From assembly GCF_018736085.1 (NCBI RefSeq), contig NZ_CP076134.1:2180501-2244500 (forward strand): DNA of 64,000 nucleotides. Direction: 5' to 3'. Below are positions 26,559 to 36,049 of the stretch, in pieces (positions within the stretch are counted from its first letter, which is position 1; each line of letters starts with the position of its first letter). Made by a program: the position numbers and the translations under genes. Under the pieces are notes generated by a model, which saw nothing but the letters and a program-made list of their open reading frames with translations, did no database searches and was not told the DNA's origin. Origin of the DNA: Bradyrhizobium sediminis (GTDB lineage Bacteria; Pseudomonadota; Alphaproteobacteria; Rhizobiales; Xanthobacteraceae).

Positions 26559-27503
26559 TCACGCTCCCTTCAGATAGTAATTCGCCCGCTTGCCGAGCGC
26601 GATCCTCCGCAGTACGCGGCGCATCGCGAGCGAGCCGCGCAGCGGTTTGATCGCGGCGATCACGGTGCGATAGAAGGCAAGCTTGAGCGCATCGCGTACC
26701 GGCTGGTGGCCCGGCGGCTGTTGTGGCAGGCCAATGCCGCGCAGCATCGAATTGAAGAAGTGCAAATCGTTGACGCGACGCACCTCGCAGGTCTTCCAGG
26801 TGATCGCCATCGAGATCGAATGGCTGCCGGCGGTGCGTACCCAGTGCGGCCACTGATAAGGCACATAGCAGCCGTCGCCCGCGAACATGTGGAATTCGAT
26901 GCCGCGCGACGCAAAGCGCTCGTCATACTTCAGGTTGCGGTGCTTGGTCATCGAGCGCTCGATCGCCTCGTCGGAGACGATGGCGCGGTCGTTGTTGTCG
27001 TAAATCGTGAAGAATTTCTCGCCGTGGATCTGGACGAAGAAATTGTCCTCGCTGTCGAGATGGAACGGGGTGGTCGAATTCGGCGAGGATACGAAGATGA
27101 AGCCCTCGACCTGTTCGAAGCCGGCGTCGAGCAGGCTGTTGAAACCGCGCGCCCGCGCCACCGACAACAGCGTGTCTTCCAGCAGCTTGCGATATTCCGG
27201 CGCGTTCTCCACGCGCTTGAGCACCATCCAGGCGCCGGCGGTCTCGATGCGCTCCACGACTGCCACGGGATCGAGATCGACCGATGGAATCGCATCCGGG
27301 TCCTGGCTGATCGCGACCTTGCCTGAATTGTATTCGATCAGGTCGCGCGGCAATTCCGAAGCCAGCTGCGCGATGCGCGGCAGGTTCAACAGCGGGTGGC
27401 CGGCGAGGCGGTGACGGATCGCGAACGGCTTCAGCGGAAAGTCGCGCTTCAGCGCGTGATTTTCCGCGGTCAGCACCGGCGCAAAGGCGGTGACAGTGGT
27501 CAT
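26559..27503 (-). CDS. Cupin-like (JmjC-related) Fe(II)/2-oxoglutarate oxygenase candidate
   Basis: A 314-residue protein. The central jelly-roll shows the metal-binding HxD in STTPFHLDSEDNFFVQIHGE, the cofactor lysine region KFFTIYDNND, and a later His in VPYQWPHWVRTAGSHSISMA, as in cupin_8/JmjC-type hydroxylases. The N-terminal part (PFAIRHRLAGHPLLNLPRIA) is helical. Such proteins hydroxylate protein or peptide side chains. The start ATG overlaps the stop of the upstream FemAB-like gene (ATGA), so the two are translationally coupled and probably act together. Confidence 0.8.
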   Translation of the reverse strand: MTTVTAFAPVLTAENHALKRDFPLKPFAIRHRLAGHPLLNLPRIAQLASELPRDLIEYNSGKVAISQDPDAIPSVDLDPVAVVERIETAGAWMVLKRVENAPEYRKLLEDTLLSVARARGFNSLLDAGFEQVEGFIFVSSPNSTTPFHLDSEDNFFVQIHGEKFFTIYDNNDRAIVSDEAIERSMTKHRNLKYDERFASRGIEFHMFAGDGCYVPYQWPHWVRTAGSHSISMAITWKTCEVRRVNDLHFFNSMLRGIGLPQQPPGHQPVRDALKLAFYRTVIAAIKPLRGSLAMRRVLRRIALGKRANYYLKGA

Positions 27504-28729
27504 GACGGTTTCTCCTGGCGTTTCCGGATCAAATGAGCGGCGCGGCGCAGCGGCTCGCGGATCAGCTGGCGAAGCTTCAAAGCGGCGCGGACCAGCGGCA
27601 CCACGGGATCGTGCGGCCGCAGCGGAATCAGCACGTCGCCGATGGCGAGGCGCCCGCGCCAGATCGGATTGATCATCGGATGATCGGCACCGGCGGTGGA
27701 GTCGACCAGCCTGATCGCTGGATCGGCACAGAGATGCCGCGTCAGATCGAGCGTCAGCTGCACGCCGGGTGAGAATTTCGCATAATGCTCATCGACGCCG
27801 AGCTTGAAGTAGAACGCGCGGTCCTGATGCCGCAGCACGACCGCGGCCGCGACCGGCGTATCGCCTGACAACAGCGTCACGATCTCGCATTGGCGGAATT
27901 CGGCGAGTGCGGCGGTGGCGCGGCGGACAAAGCCGGCATCGCCGTCATGCTGCAGCAGCGCGGTGCCGCGCTGGCCTTTCCAGCCGGAGGCTTCCAGCTG
28001 CAGGAAGATCTCGACCGCGGAGGCGACCGCTTGCGGCGTGCTCGCGACCTCGAAGCGGACCTCGCCGTGCTCGGCGAGGCGGTTGCGCTGGCGGCGCAGT
28101 TCCTTCAGCTTCTTCGGCCCCAGCGCATCGTGCAGGCATTCATCGGCATCGCGCGTGGCGTCGAGACAGGCGCGGAGGTGGGATTGCAGCAGACGCGGAC
28201 GCATGCCGCCCTGCCGCAGCACTTCCCTGAATGCCTTCATGGCCGCGCCGTCGAGCGACATGTCGCGCAGGATCAGCGCATGGGCGCCAGCTTTCCGTGC
28301 CTGCATCATCAGCCCGGCGGCGGCGTCCTCGGCCATGTCGCGATCGAGCGGCGGGGTGCCAAGCGTGCCGTAGGGATCGGCGCTTACCAGAACCGGCAGC
28401 GGGATCTTCCAGGCGCGCCACATTGAAATCGCGGGCAGGAGCCCGATCAGCCGCGCCGCGCCGTCTTTTGCCGCCGCAGGTTGGCTCCACGCGGCCAGCG
28501 CCGCGACGCCGGTACGGCCGCGCGCGGAGGCGTTCACCGCCAATTCCCAGTCGGGGAGGTAATAGCCGTTCGGCTCGTTGGCGCGTTCGGCAAGTGCGCG
28601 CCACTGGCTCGCGGCCACGGCCGTAAGCGGCGCGAGACCGTCGGGACGCGAAGCCGCTTCCGGCGGCGGCCGCTTCCCGGCGATTACCGAACTGCCGCGC
28701 ACCAGCACTGTATCAGCTATCTCGACCAC
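27500..28729 (-). CDS. FemAB/BioF2-like GNAT acyltransferase
   Basis: A 409-residue protein of the Acetyltransf_6 (BioF2-like, FemAB-related GNAT) type. Features are YYLPDWELAVNASARGRTGV near the N-terminus, the linker KKLKELRRQRNRLAEHGEVR, and a C-terminal GNAT half with ASGWKGQRGTALLQHDG, CEIVTLLSGDTPVAAAVVLR and AFYFKLGVDEHYAKFSPGVQ. Relatives act in exopolysaccharide or amino-acyl/peptide transfer. The ATGA overlap with the following JmjC-like gene suggests a two-enzyme modification pathway. Substrates are not evident. Confidence 0.8.
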   Translation of the reverse strand: MVEIADTVLVRGSSVIAGKRPPPEAASRPDGLAPLTAVAASQWRALAERANEPNGYYLPDWELAVNASARGRTGVAALAAWSQPAAAKDGAARLIGLLPAISMWRAWKIPLPVLVSADPYGTLGTPPLDRDMAEDAAAGLMMQARKAGAHALILRDMSLDGAAMKAFREVLRQGGMRPRLLQSHLRACLDATRDADECLHDALGPKKLKELRRQRNRLAEHGEVRFEVASTPQAVASAVEIFLQLEASGWKGQRGTALLQHDGDAGFVRRATAALAEFRQCEIVTLLSGDTPVAAAVVLRHQDRAFYFKLGVDEHYAKFSPGVQLTLDLTRHLCADPAIRLVDSTAGADHPMINPIWRGRLAIGDVLIPLRPHDPVVPLVRAALKLRQLIREPLRRAAHLIRKRQEKPS

Positions 28730-29072
28730 GTCCCCGTTTCCCCGTTCGCGATGACCGAAGCGGGCGCGTGCGTCGCTTCCTGCATTGCGTTGACGGGGAC
28801 GCTAGCGGAAAAGATTGGAAAAACCCGCTGGAGCGGAGATGCAATTCGAGCGGCTGTGTTAACCGGCCGTTCATCATGCGGGCGTCGTGAGCGGCGTGTC
28901 CGGGGCGCTGCCTTGCCGTGCATTGGCGTTGATCCAGGTTAACAACGCAGATCAAATCGACCTCCCCTTGGGTTAACTCAGGCGGCCTATAACTTGGCCG
29001 ACAGCGCTGTCGACGCTTCGGGGCAATGAAAGACGTGTGTGGTGAGATGAGTTTCATCAAGAAGAATTTCGG
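28730..29072. other. Intergenic region upstream of the GGDEF-EAL gene
   Basis: 343 bases without a credible gene. It holds a degenerate FNR-like site TTGATCCAGGTTAA (28929-28942; two mismatches from TTGAT-N4-ATCAA) and several TTAAC strings (near 28859, 28938 and 28972) that do not form a TTAA-N7-TTAA CtrA box. No terminator-like hairpin was seen. Confidence 0.5.
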
Positions 29073-31361
29073 ATGAATCCGTTGAACCAGCCCTTGAGAG
29101 CGTGGCAGATCCACGGCGCCCGCCTGCAGGGCGCCGCGATTCTGGCCGCCGCCGGTTTGGCTGCGATCGCACTCCAGCTGGCGCCCGGAATATCCGGGCT
29201 CTATGCGAGTCTGCTTGTTATCGCTGTGCTGCTGGCAGGCGGCATTTACGCCAGGCAAGGTTCGAAAGGCGCGCAGCACGCGGCATCGTCGTACACGCGG
29301 CCGGAGATGCTGTTGGCGACCGCGATCGAAAGCACGCCGAACGGCCTGTGCATTTTCGATGCCGACCTCAGGGTCGTGATCAGCAACAGCCACTTCGCCA
29401 CGATGTATGGGCTGACGCCGATGCAAACCCGGCCGGGGACATCGCTGCTCGCTGTTCTCGACAGCCGTGCGGCTGCTTCCTGCCGTCCGCCGGATGCGGC
29501 GGAGTATGTCGCCGATTGCCTCAGGAGTGTCGGGTCCGGGGAGACGTTCGATTCGACCGACGAACTCAGGAATGGAAACATCATCGCCGTCAGCCGCCGT
29601 CCCATGCTCGACGGTGGATTGATCGAGGTTCACCGCGACATCACCGATGCGCGGCTCGCGGAAGTCCGGGCCGAAGCGGTCCGGCAGGAACTGATCGAAA
29701 AACAGTATGCGATCGACCAGGCCGTTATCGTTGCGGTGACCGATCTCACCGGCAGCATCACCTATGCCAACGACAATTTCTGCAGGATCAGCGGATATTC
29801 CCGCAGCGAATTGCTGGGGCGGAACCACCGCATCCTGAATTCCGGCGCACATTCGAAGGAGTTCTTCCGCGACATGTATCGTTGCATCGCGGGCGGCGAG
29901 GTCTGGCGCGGCGAATTATGCAACAAGTCCAAATCGGGCATGCTCTATTGGGTCGACACCATCATCACCCCGCAACTCGGCGTGCATGGAAAGCCAATTG
30001 CCTACATGGCGATCCGGATCGACATCACCGCGCGAAAACATGCCGAAGCCCAGATTTCCTATGCGGCGACCCATGATGCATTGACCGGGCTGGCCAACCG
30101 GGCGGCGCTGCTGGAGCGGATGAGCGATGCGCTGGCTCACATGCAGCAGCACGGAGGCGCGCTGACCGCGCTGATGCTGGACCTCGACGGATTCAAGAGC
30201 GTCAACGATACGCTGGGGCACGCCGCCGGCGATACCCTGCTCAAGGAGCTGGCGGACCGCTTCGAGTCCTCGCTCGGCGACACCGACCTGATCGCGCGTC
30301 TCGGCGGAGATGAATTTGCCGTCATTCGAACCGATATGGCGGATCAGAGAGAGGATGCGATCGAACTGGCGGTCCGGCTGCTCGAACTGGCGGCCAAGCC
30401 GTTTCATCTGGACGGGCAGGACGTCTGCATCGGAACCAGCATCGGCATCGCGCTGGCGCCGGCCAACGGCACCGATGCCGGGGAGTTGCTGAAGAAGGCC
30501 GACCTCGCTCTGTACCGGGTGAAATCCGAAGGGCGTAACAGCTTCAGTTTCTTCGACGAGGATCTGAGCGAGAAGGCGATATCGCGGCTGCAGCTGGTCA
30601 ACGACATGCGGGCGGCGTTGTCGCGCAATGAATTCGAGCTGCACTACCAGCCGTTGTTCGATACCGCGACGTCGCGGCCCTGCGGTATGGAAGCGCTGGT
30701 CCGGTGGCGACACCCGGTCGCAGGACTGCTGTATCCGGATCGCTTCATCGGCATCGCCGAAGAGACCGGACTGATGGAGCCGCTCGGACAATGGATCCTG
30801 CAGCGCGCCTGCGCCGATGCCGTCTCCTGGCCGCAGGATATCAAGGTGGCGGTCAATCTTTCCGCCGCGCAGTTCCGGGCGGGGACGCTGTTCGACGTGA
30901 TCCTGTGCGTGCTGGTGGAGACCGGATTGCCGCCGGAGCGGCTGGAACTGGAGATCACCGAATCTCTGCTGCTGCAGGACAAGGACAGCAACGTGCTGAT
31001 CATCCAGCAGCTCAAGAATATCGGAATTGCCATTGCCCTCGACGACTTCGGAACCGGATATGCGTCGCTCAGCTACCTGCTGTTGTTTCCGTTCGACAAG
31101 ATAAAGATCGACAAGTCCTTTACGCAGGGCTTGTTGTCGCGGGCGGATTGCAGGGCCGTGGTGGCGTCGATCCTGACGCTGGCCCGAGGGCTCGAGATTG
31201 CCGTGACCGCCGAGGGCGTGGAGACCAACTCGCAGTTCGAACTGCTGCGGGCCCAGGGCGTCGATTACGTCCAGGGTTACCTGTTCGGTCGTCCATGTCG
31301 GCTGGCGGAACTTGACTTCGCGGCACTCGAACTGATCGCGCGGGCAGATGAGGCGGCCTGA
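29073..31361 (+). CDS. PAS-PAS-GGDEF-EAL cyclic di-GMP protein
   Basis: A 762-residue membrane-anchored protein with two N-terminal hydrophobic helices (about residues 19-36 and 41-60). A PAS domain at about 78-190 (ESTPNGLCIFDADLRVVISN) and a second at about 215-325 (SITYANDNFCRISGYSRSEL) follow. The GGDEF domain has intact GGDEF at residues 411-415. The EAL domain has EAL at residues 540-542 and DDFGTGYASLSYL. Both catalytic motifs look complete, so it could make or break cyclic di-GMP depending on PAS input. A DUF2336 gene follows. Confidence 0.95.
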   Translation: MNPLNQPLRAWQIHGARLQGAAILAAAGLAAIALQLAPGISGLYASLLVIAVLLAGGIYARQGSKGAQHAASSYTRPEMLLATAIESTPNGLCIFDADLRVVISNSHFATMYGLTPMQTRPGTSLLAVLDSRAAASCRPPDAAEYVADCLRSVGSGETFDSTDELRNGNIIAVSRRPMLDGGLIEVHRDITDARLAEVRAEAVRQELIEKQYAIDQAVIVAVTDLTGSITYANDNFCRISGYSRSELLGRNHRILNSGAHSKEFFRDMYRCIAGGEVWRGELCNKSKSGMLYWVDTIITPQLGVHGKPIAYMAIRIDITARKHAEAQISYAATHDALTGLANRAALLERMSDALAHMQQHGGALTALMLDLDGFKSVNDTLGHAAGDTLLKELADRFESSLGDTDLIARLGGDEFAVIRTDMADQREDAIELAVRLLELAAKPFHLDGQDVCIGTSIGIALAPANGTDAGELLKKADLALYRVKSEGRNSFSFFDEDLSEKAISRLQLVNDMRAALSRNEFELHYQPLFDTATSRPCGMEALVRWRHPVAGLLYPDRFIGIAEETGLMEPLGQWILQRACADAVSWPQDIKVAVNLSAAQFRAGTLFDVILCVLVETGLPPERLELEITESLLLQDKDSNVLIIQQLKNIGIAIALDDFGTGYASLSYLLLFPFDKIKIDKSFTQGLLSRADCRAVVASILTLARGLEIAVTAEGVETNSQFELLRAQGVDYVQGYLFGRPCRLAELDFAALELIARADEAA

Positions 31362-31418
31362 GCATGATTTGCCGCGGCGCGAACCACCACCGCGCCCGTG
31401 CGGCCGAGGGCAGGCATC

Positions 31419-32516
31419 GTGATTGCAAACCAGTCACTGGTCGATGAGCTCGAGACGGCTATCGCGAACGCCGATGTCGGACGCAGGGCCGCGATATTGC
31501 GGCGCGTCGCCGATCTCTTTGCGTCGACCTCCGGAAATATTTCGAACGAACAGACCGTCCTGTTCGATGACGTCCTGCAGCAGCTGGTCGATGAGATCGA
31601 GGTCTCTGCGCGCGCCTGTTTCGCCGAATATCTGGCGCAGAGTCCCGCCGCCCCGCCCCGGATATTGCGCCGGCTGGCGCTCGACGACGTCATCGACGTG
31701 GCCCGTCCGGTTCTCTCGCACTCCGAGCAATTGGACGAGGTGACGCTGGCGGAAGGCGCCAGGACCAAGAGCCAGGCGCATTTGCTGGCGATCTCGATCC
31801 GCAAAACCATTCCGGAATCCGTGACCGACATCCTGGTCGAGCGGGGGAACCGGGAGGTCGCCCTGAGCACCGCGGCAAATCCGGGAGCTTCGTTCTCCGA
31901 GTCCGGTTATTCCTCGCTGGTAAGGCGCTCGTCGGATGACGACGATCTGGCGGTTTGCACCTGGTCGAGGCACGAGATTCCGCGGCGGTATCTGCTCAAG
32001 CTGTTTGCCGACGCCTCCGATTCCCTGAAACGCAGGCTGTCGAAAGAAGACCCGCGCAAGGCCGCGCGCATCGCCGACATCGTTTCGCGGGCGTCGAACA
32101 GGCTTCAAGCCCAGACCAGGGAAGGCTCGGCGGACTTCGCCAGGGCGCGCGCGCTGGTTCAGCCGCTCGACGAAGCCGGCAAGTTGGACGAAGCCGCGCT
32201 GTTTGATTTTGCCAGCGCGGAGAAGTTCGCCGAAACCGTGCTGGCACTGTCCGTCATCTGCGACCTTCCCGTCGGCCTCATCGAGCGTGCATTGGTCGAG
32301 GAACGGTCGGAGCAGCTTCTCGTCCTGGCCAAGGCGGCCAGTTTGAGCTGGAAGACCACCAAGGCGATCCTGTTGTTGCAGGCACCGGCCGAGAAATCGA
32401 CTGCAGATCTCGACCGGCTGCTCGAAACCTTCCTGCGGCTCAGGCCGGAAACCGCCGGACAGGCGGTGCAGTTCTATCGGCTGCGCGAACGATCCTTGGC
32501 GGGAGGTCCGAATTGA
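31419..32516 (+). CDS. DUF2336 protein
   Basis: A 365-residue all-helical protein of the DUF2336 type, common in alphaproteobacteria and made of HEAT-like repeats. Sequence landmarks include SLVDELETAIANADVGRRAA, ILRRVADLFAS and ETVLALSVICDLPVGLIERA. The GTG at 31419, preceded by GAGGGCAGG, is preferred over the GTG at 31398. It lies 57 bases after the GGDEF-EAL gene on the same strand, so joint expression is likely. Its role is not established; adjacency suggests a link to cyclic di-GMP signalling. Confidence 0.8.
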   Translation: MIANQSLVDELETAIANADVGRRAAILRRVADLFASTSGNISNEQTVLFDDVLQQLVDEIEVSARACFAEYLAQSPAAPPRILRRLALDDVIDVARPVLSHSEQLDEVTLAEGARTKSQAHLLAISIRKTIPESVTDILVERGNREVALSTAANPGASFSESGYSSLVRRSSDDDDLAVCTWSRHEIPRRYLLKLFADASDSLKRRLSKEDPRKAARIADIVSRASNRLQAQTREGSADFARARALVQPLDEAGKLDEAALFDFASAEKFAETVLALSVICDLPVGLIERALVEERSEQLLVLAKAASLSWKTTKAILLLQAPAEKSTADLDRLLETFLRLRPETAGQAVQFYRLRERSLAGGPN

Positions 32517-32545
32517 CCGGATGGAACACCGCTCAAGGTGGTTCG

Positions 32546-33262
32546 CTATCGCAGCGAACCGATCTTTTCCAGTTCCGCAAGGTTGGAAACCCTGAGCGTG
32601 CTCTCGGACATTGCGAGAATGCGGCGTTTGCGAAGCTGGCTGAATACCCGGCTGACATGGACGGGGGTCAGTCCGACCGCGTCGGCGATGTGCTGCTGGC
32701 GCAACGGAAACGGGTAGCGCTGTTCGCGGATCACGTTCCTCGCCGCTACTCGCGACATCAAGTGCAACAGCAGATAGGCGATGCGTTCCTCGGCCGAGAG
32801 CTGGCCCAGCACGGTTACAAGCTCGGTCGCCTCGCGAGTTTCTGCGGCGCAGGAATTTGCCACGGCCCATCGGATGTCGGGGCTGGCGGCGCACCTCGCA
32901 AGGATTTCGGCGCGCGCGATTCCGCTCATCTGGACCTCGGTTAATGCCTTGACCGAGAAATGGTACGCTTTCTCGAAAATGGCAGTAGGAGAAAAGAAGT
33001 CTCCCGGCAGCAGGAATTTCAGGATTTGCCTGCGGCCGTCGGCAAGCTGAAAGTAGCGGAAGGCCCAGCCCGTGCAGAGTACGAATATGTCGTTGGACGG
33101 CTGATTTCGGTAGGCGATCTGCTCGCCTGCCCGGGCCGCAGCGAAGTGCTGCCAGCCGAACGCCTGGTCTGCTTTCGGGGTTTCCGAGGGCGACCCGAGC
33201 AGCGTCCCGCAAAAGCCGGTTTCGCGGTGAGGGCAGGTTACGCAAATCGACGCAATGGACAT
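32546..33262 (-). CDS. Crp/Fnr-family regulator with N-terminal cysteine motif
   Basis: A 238-residue regulator. The N-terminus has CVTCPHRETGFC (Cys7, Cys10, Cys18) and another Cys at about 63, reminiscent of FNR/FnrN Fe-S ligands. A cNMP-binding fold follows (GWAFRYFQLADGRRQILKFL, LLPGDFFSPTAIFEKA). The C-terminal helix-turn-helix is HIADAVGLTPVHVSRVFSQL. The recognition helix reads VHVSR where FNR has ETISR, so the Glu that contacts TTGA is missing and DNA specificity may differ. It is divergent from a globin-coupled chemoreceptor. Confidence 0.9.
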   Translation of the reverse strand: MSIASICVTCPHRETGFCGTLLGSPSETPKADQAFGWQHFAAARAGEQIAYRNQPSNDIFVLCTGWAFRYFQLADGRRQILKFLLPGDFFSPTAIFEKAYHFSVKALTEVQMSGIARAEILARCAASPDIRWAVANSCAAETREATELVTVLGQLSAEERIAYLLLHLMSRVAARNVIREQRYPFPLRQQHIADAVGLTPVHVSRVFSQLRKRRILAMSESTLRVSNLAELEKIGSLR

Positions 33263-33484
33263 ATCAGGGTGTTTGGCTAAACGGGATCACAGAATTCTAC
33301 GCTAGATAGTGTCGGAACTTTTCTTCCCGTCGCAGGGAGGAGGTTGCATCTGCATCTATCAGAATTAGCTAATTGAGCAAAACCAAATTGTAATTAGCTT
33401 TAATGCCAGCGGCGCCATCGGCCGCAGTCATGCCTGGAGCGGCGGCAGTTTGAAGGCTCCGGCGCCGCGTTTGCTTGCGTGCAC

Positions 33485-33498
33485 TTGATGCAGATCAA
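33485..33498 (+). promoter_or_regulatory. FNR/FixK box upstream of the globin-coupled chemoreceptor
   Basis: TTGATGCAGATCAA is an exact TTGAT-N4-ATCAA site, 144 bases before the chemoreceptor start at 33643 and 222 bases from the divergent Crp/Fnr start. The rest of 33263-33642 is AT-richer than the average and holds no gene. Low-oxygen activation of the chemoreceptor through FixK/FNR is the simplest reading. Confidence 0.75.
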
Positions 33499-33642
33499 CA
33501 ACCTGGATCAAGTTATGGAGCTCGGAGTTTTTCCGAGAATCAATCTAGTTTTTGACGGTGAGGAAATCACATTGTCCGCCCTGCCGGGACGCGGGGCTTT
33601 GTTTCGAAAAATTTCAATTGGCATCATTTAAGGAAAATGTTC

Positions 33643-34995
33643 ATGACGGAAGTAACTCTTGCCGACAGCAGCCAGGATCGCGAAACCAGGATGCGCTTCA
33701 TGCGCATCGACACCACGACCGGCGAACTGCTGCGGGAGTTCTGGAAGATCGTCGAGCCGGCGCTGCCGGAGGTGCTCGAAGGCTTTTATCGGCATGTCAC
33801 CAGGGAGCCGCAACTCGCGCGCCTGATCGGCAGCGACATTCCCCGCCTCAAGGCCGCGCAGCAGTCGCACTGGGCGCGGCTGTTCAACGGCCGCTTCGAT
33901 CATGAGTACATGCAGGGCGTCCGCGCGATCGGCCTGATCCACAACAAGATTGGGCTGGAGCCGCGCTGGTATATCGGCGGATACAATTTCGTGCTGAGCC
34001 AGCTCGCCGCGCTCGCTGTTCGCCACTACCGATGGAAGCCGGGTCATCTCGCGGCGGTGCTGACCGCCACGAACTGCGCGGTGCTGCTCGACATGGACAT
34101 CGCGATTTCGGTCTATCAGGAAGCGATGCTGGCGGAGCGTCAGAAACATCAGGACAAGATCACTGCCGCGATCCGGGACTTCGACGGCCAGATGAAGATG
34201 GTGCTGAAGACGGTCGGGGGCTCGGCGGAAAATCTGCAGAACGCCGCCAATACGCTCGCCGCCAATGCCGAACAATCGACAAGGCAGACGACCACGGTGG
34301 CCGCGGCCTCGGAGGAGGCATCCGCCAATGTGCAGGCGGTAGCGTCGGCCACCGAGCAACTGACGTCGTCGGTCAGGGAGATCGGGCGTCAGGTGACGGA
34401 GTCCACCAGGATGACGGGCAAGGCGGTAGAGCAGGCCAGCCAGTCCAGCGCCGGCATGCAGGGCCTCGCGGAAGCGGCGCAGCGGATCGGCGCCGTGGTC
34501 GAACTCATCAACAGCATCGCCGGGCAGACCAACCTGCTGGCGTTGAACGCCACCATCGAAGCGGCGCGCGCCGGCGATGCGGGCAGGGGATTTGCCGTCG
34601 TCGCCTCCGAGGTCAAGGCGCTGGCCGAGCAGACCGCGAAGGCGACCGACGAAATCAGCCAGCAGATTCTCGCGATCCAGACCGCAACCCGGCAATCGGT
34701 GGGTTCGATCGAGGAAATCGGAACGACGATCGCGTCGGTCAACGAGATTGCGACGGCGATCGCGGCGGCTGTCGAGCAACAGGGAATGGCGACGGCCGAG
34801 ATCGCGCGCAACATTCAGGAGGCTGCCCGCGGCACCCACGACGTTTCGAGCAACATCAGCGGCGTCAGTCAGGCCGCGAGCGAAACCGGTCAAACCGCAA
34901 CGCAATTGCTGTCTTCCGCCAACGAGCTCTCGCAGCAGTCGGAGATGCTGCGCAACAATGTCGAAGGTTTCTTCGCGATGATCCGGGCTGCCTGA
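33643..34995 (+). CDS. Globin-coupled methyl-accepting chemotaxis protein (aerotaxis type)
   Basis: A 450-residue soluble receptor without membrane helices. Residues about 8-165 form a sensor globin ([20 protein letters not shown], then [20 protein letters not shown] with proximal His100). The signalling domain ends with the highly conserved hairpin tip [20 protein letters not shown], then [20 protein letters not shown]. This is the HemAT-like globin-coupled sensor architecture that senses oxygen. The start at 33643 is chosen because AAGGA lies at proper spacing; 33637 is an in-frame alternative. It follows an FNR box. Confidence 0.95.
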   Translation: MTEVTLADSSQDRETRMRFMRIDTTTGELLREFWKIVEPALPEVLEGFYRHVTREPQLARLIGSDIPRLKAAQQSHWARLFNGRFDHEYMQGVRAIGLIHNKIGLEPRWYIGGYNFVLSQLAALAVRHYRWKPGHLAAVLTATNCAVLLDMDIAISVYQEAMLAERQKHQDKITAAIRDFDGQMKMVLKTVGGSAENLQNAANTLAANAEQSTRQTTTVAAASEEASANVQAVASATEQLTSSVREIGRQVTESTRMTGKAVEQASQSSAGMQGLAEAAQRIGAVVELINSIAGQTNLLALNATIEAARAGDAGRGFAVVASEVKALAEQTAKATDEISQQILAIQTATRQSVGSIEEIGTTIASVNEIATAIAAAVEQQGMATAEIARNIQEAARGTHDVSSNISGVSQAASETGQTATQLLSSANELSQQSEMLRNNVEGFFAMIRAA

Positions 34996-35095
34996 TGCGG
35001 ATGCCGCGTCGGCGCAAGAATGCGGTTCGCATTGCGATCAGGACAGTTGTGGTTTGTTCCAGGAGAGTCTCAAGCGCACACTTCAAGGAGGCCGC

Positions 35096-35359
35096 ATGTC
35101 AACCTCATCAGATCGCCCGTCCGATGAATTGATCTTTCAGCACCTTGGCGCAGCCATCGTGCTGTGCTGGGCGCAATTGCCCCCCGGGGCGAGAGACCGG
35201 ATCCTGCGCCAGGCCGACGATGTGATCGGGCTGGCGCCGATCCCCGAGATTCGAAGCGAGATCGTGAAGCTGCTGTTGCGCCACGCCAAGGCGCAGTGGG
35301 CGGCTTCGTTCCTGTCGGTCACGGCGCCCCGGAGTAACCCTCCCTTTCGAGGGCACTGA
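35096..35359 (+). CDS. Small hypothetical protein downstream of the chemoreceptor
   Basis: An 87-residue protein starting MSTSSDRPSDELIFQHLGAA with AAGGAGG seven bases upstream. The helical sequence contains IVLCWAQLPPGARDRILRQA and IRSEIVKLLLRHAKAQWAAS. No family is recognised. It lies 100 bases after the globin-coupled chemoreceptor on the same strand and may share its FNR-controlled transcript. Confidence 0.65.
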   Translation: MSTSSDRPSDELIFQHLGAAIVLCWAQLPPGARDRILRQADDVIGLAPIPEIRSEIVKLLLRHAKAQWAASFLSVTAPRSNPPFRGH

Positions 35360-35398
35360 TCCCGGCGGGTCGGCGTGAAGCCAAATTCGAGGGCGCCG

Positions 35399-35806
35399 CT
35401 AGATCGGCTCGTAGCTCTCGGATGCGCAGTTGTCGTCGGCCTCGGCGCGCCGGCGATCGATGATCGTGCCGCTGTTGATGACGAGGCGGTAGGTCTCGGC
35501 GCCCAGTGGCTTGCCGATGACGGAGGTAAGCTCGGCCCTGACGCACGCCGTCCAGCCCGCGCCCCTGACCTCGCGGTGCGGCGGCGAGACCCGCACATGG
35601 CGCGGGTTCGCCGCGGCGAGGAAGACCGAGTCCAGTTTTTCGCGCACCAGCCGTTTTACGTCGGGCGGCGGCTCGGGCGGCGGTGGTTCGGCGGCTTGGC
35701 TGCGCATGAACTCAGGCACCGGCGAGCGGCTGTCGGCGATGCCGCACCCCGCCAGCGCAAATGCCCAGCCCGCAATCAACGCCAACCGAACAACGACCCG
35801 CTGCAT
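35399..35806 (-). CDS. Putative outer-membrane or periplasmic lipoprotein
   Basis: A 135-residue protein with a lipobox (AFALAGC, Cys21). Next comes a Pro/Glu-rich linker (AAEPPPPEPPPDVKRLVREK) and a compact domain with VRVSPPHREVRGAGWTACVR and YRLVINSGTIIDRRRAEADD. Two Cys residues in the mature domain may pair. I do not recognise a named family. It is convergent with the small gene at 35096-35359. Confidence 0.75.
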   Translation of the reverse strand: MQRVVVRLALIAGWAFALAGCGIADSRSPVPEFMRSQAAEPPPPEPPPDVKRLVREKLDSVFLAAANPRHVRVSPPHREVRGAGWTACVRAELTSVIGKPLGAETYRLVINSGTIIDRRRAEADDNCASESYEPI

Positions 35807-36049
35807 TTGCCCACTTTATCCCGTGCCGGTTAAAATTGCCCACAATTGCGGTTAATTTGCCCTTTTCAGCCATCACCAATTGCTGAAACCGGTCCCACAG
35901 CCAGGCCGGCGCCCTGCCATATCGATGGGGTTCACCCCGGAATCTGCCAGGAAGCCAAATAGCCAGGAAACAAAGCAGGGTATTCGTGGCCGGGGTTTGA
36001 ACCTCCGCGCGAGGACGACTGACGTATGGGGAAGCCTGGAGGTGTCGCC

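Noticed and set aside
26023..26853. 276-codon minus-strand frame across the structured repeat and into the JmjC-like gene
   Set aside because: It runs out of frame through the JmjC-like coding region and the non-coding repeat; no conserved residues are seen, and the repeat structure explains the region better.
28929..28942. FNR-like site TTGATCCAGGTTAA before the GGDEF-EAL gene
   Set aside because: Two mismatches from the consensus, including loss of the second TCAA half; kept only as a note on the intergenic region.
35940..36025. tRNA-like GGTTTGAACC string before the caspase-like gene
   Set aside because: No acceptor or anticodon arms could be drawn around it; the following sequence is the caspase leader.
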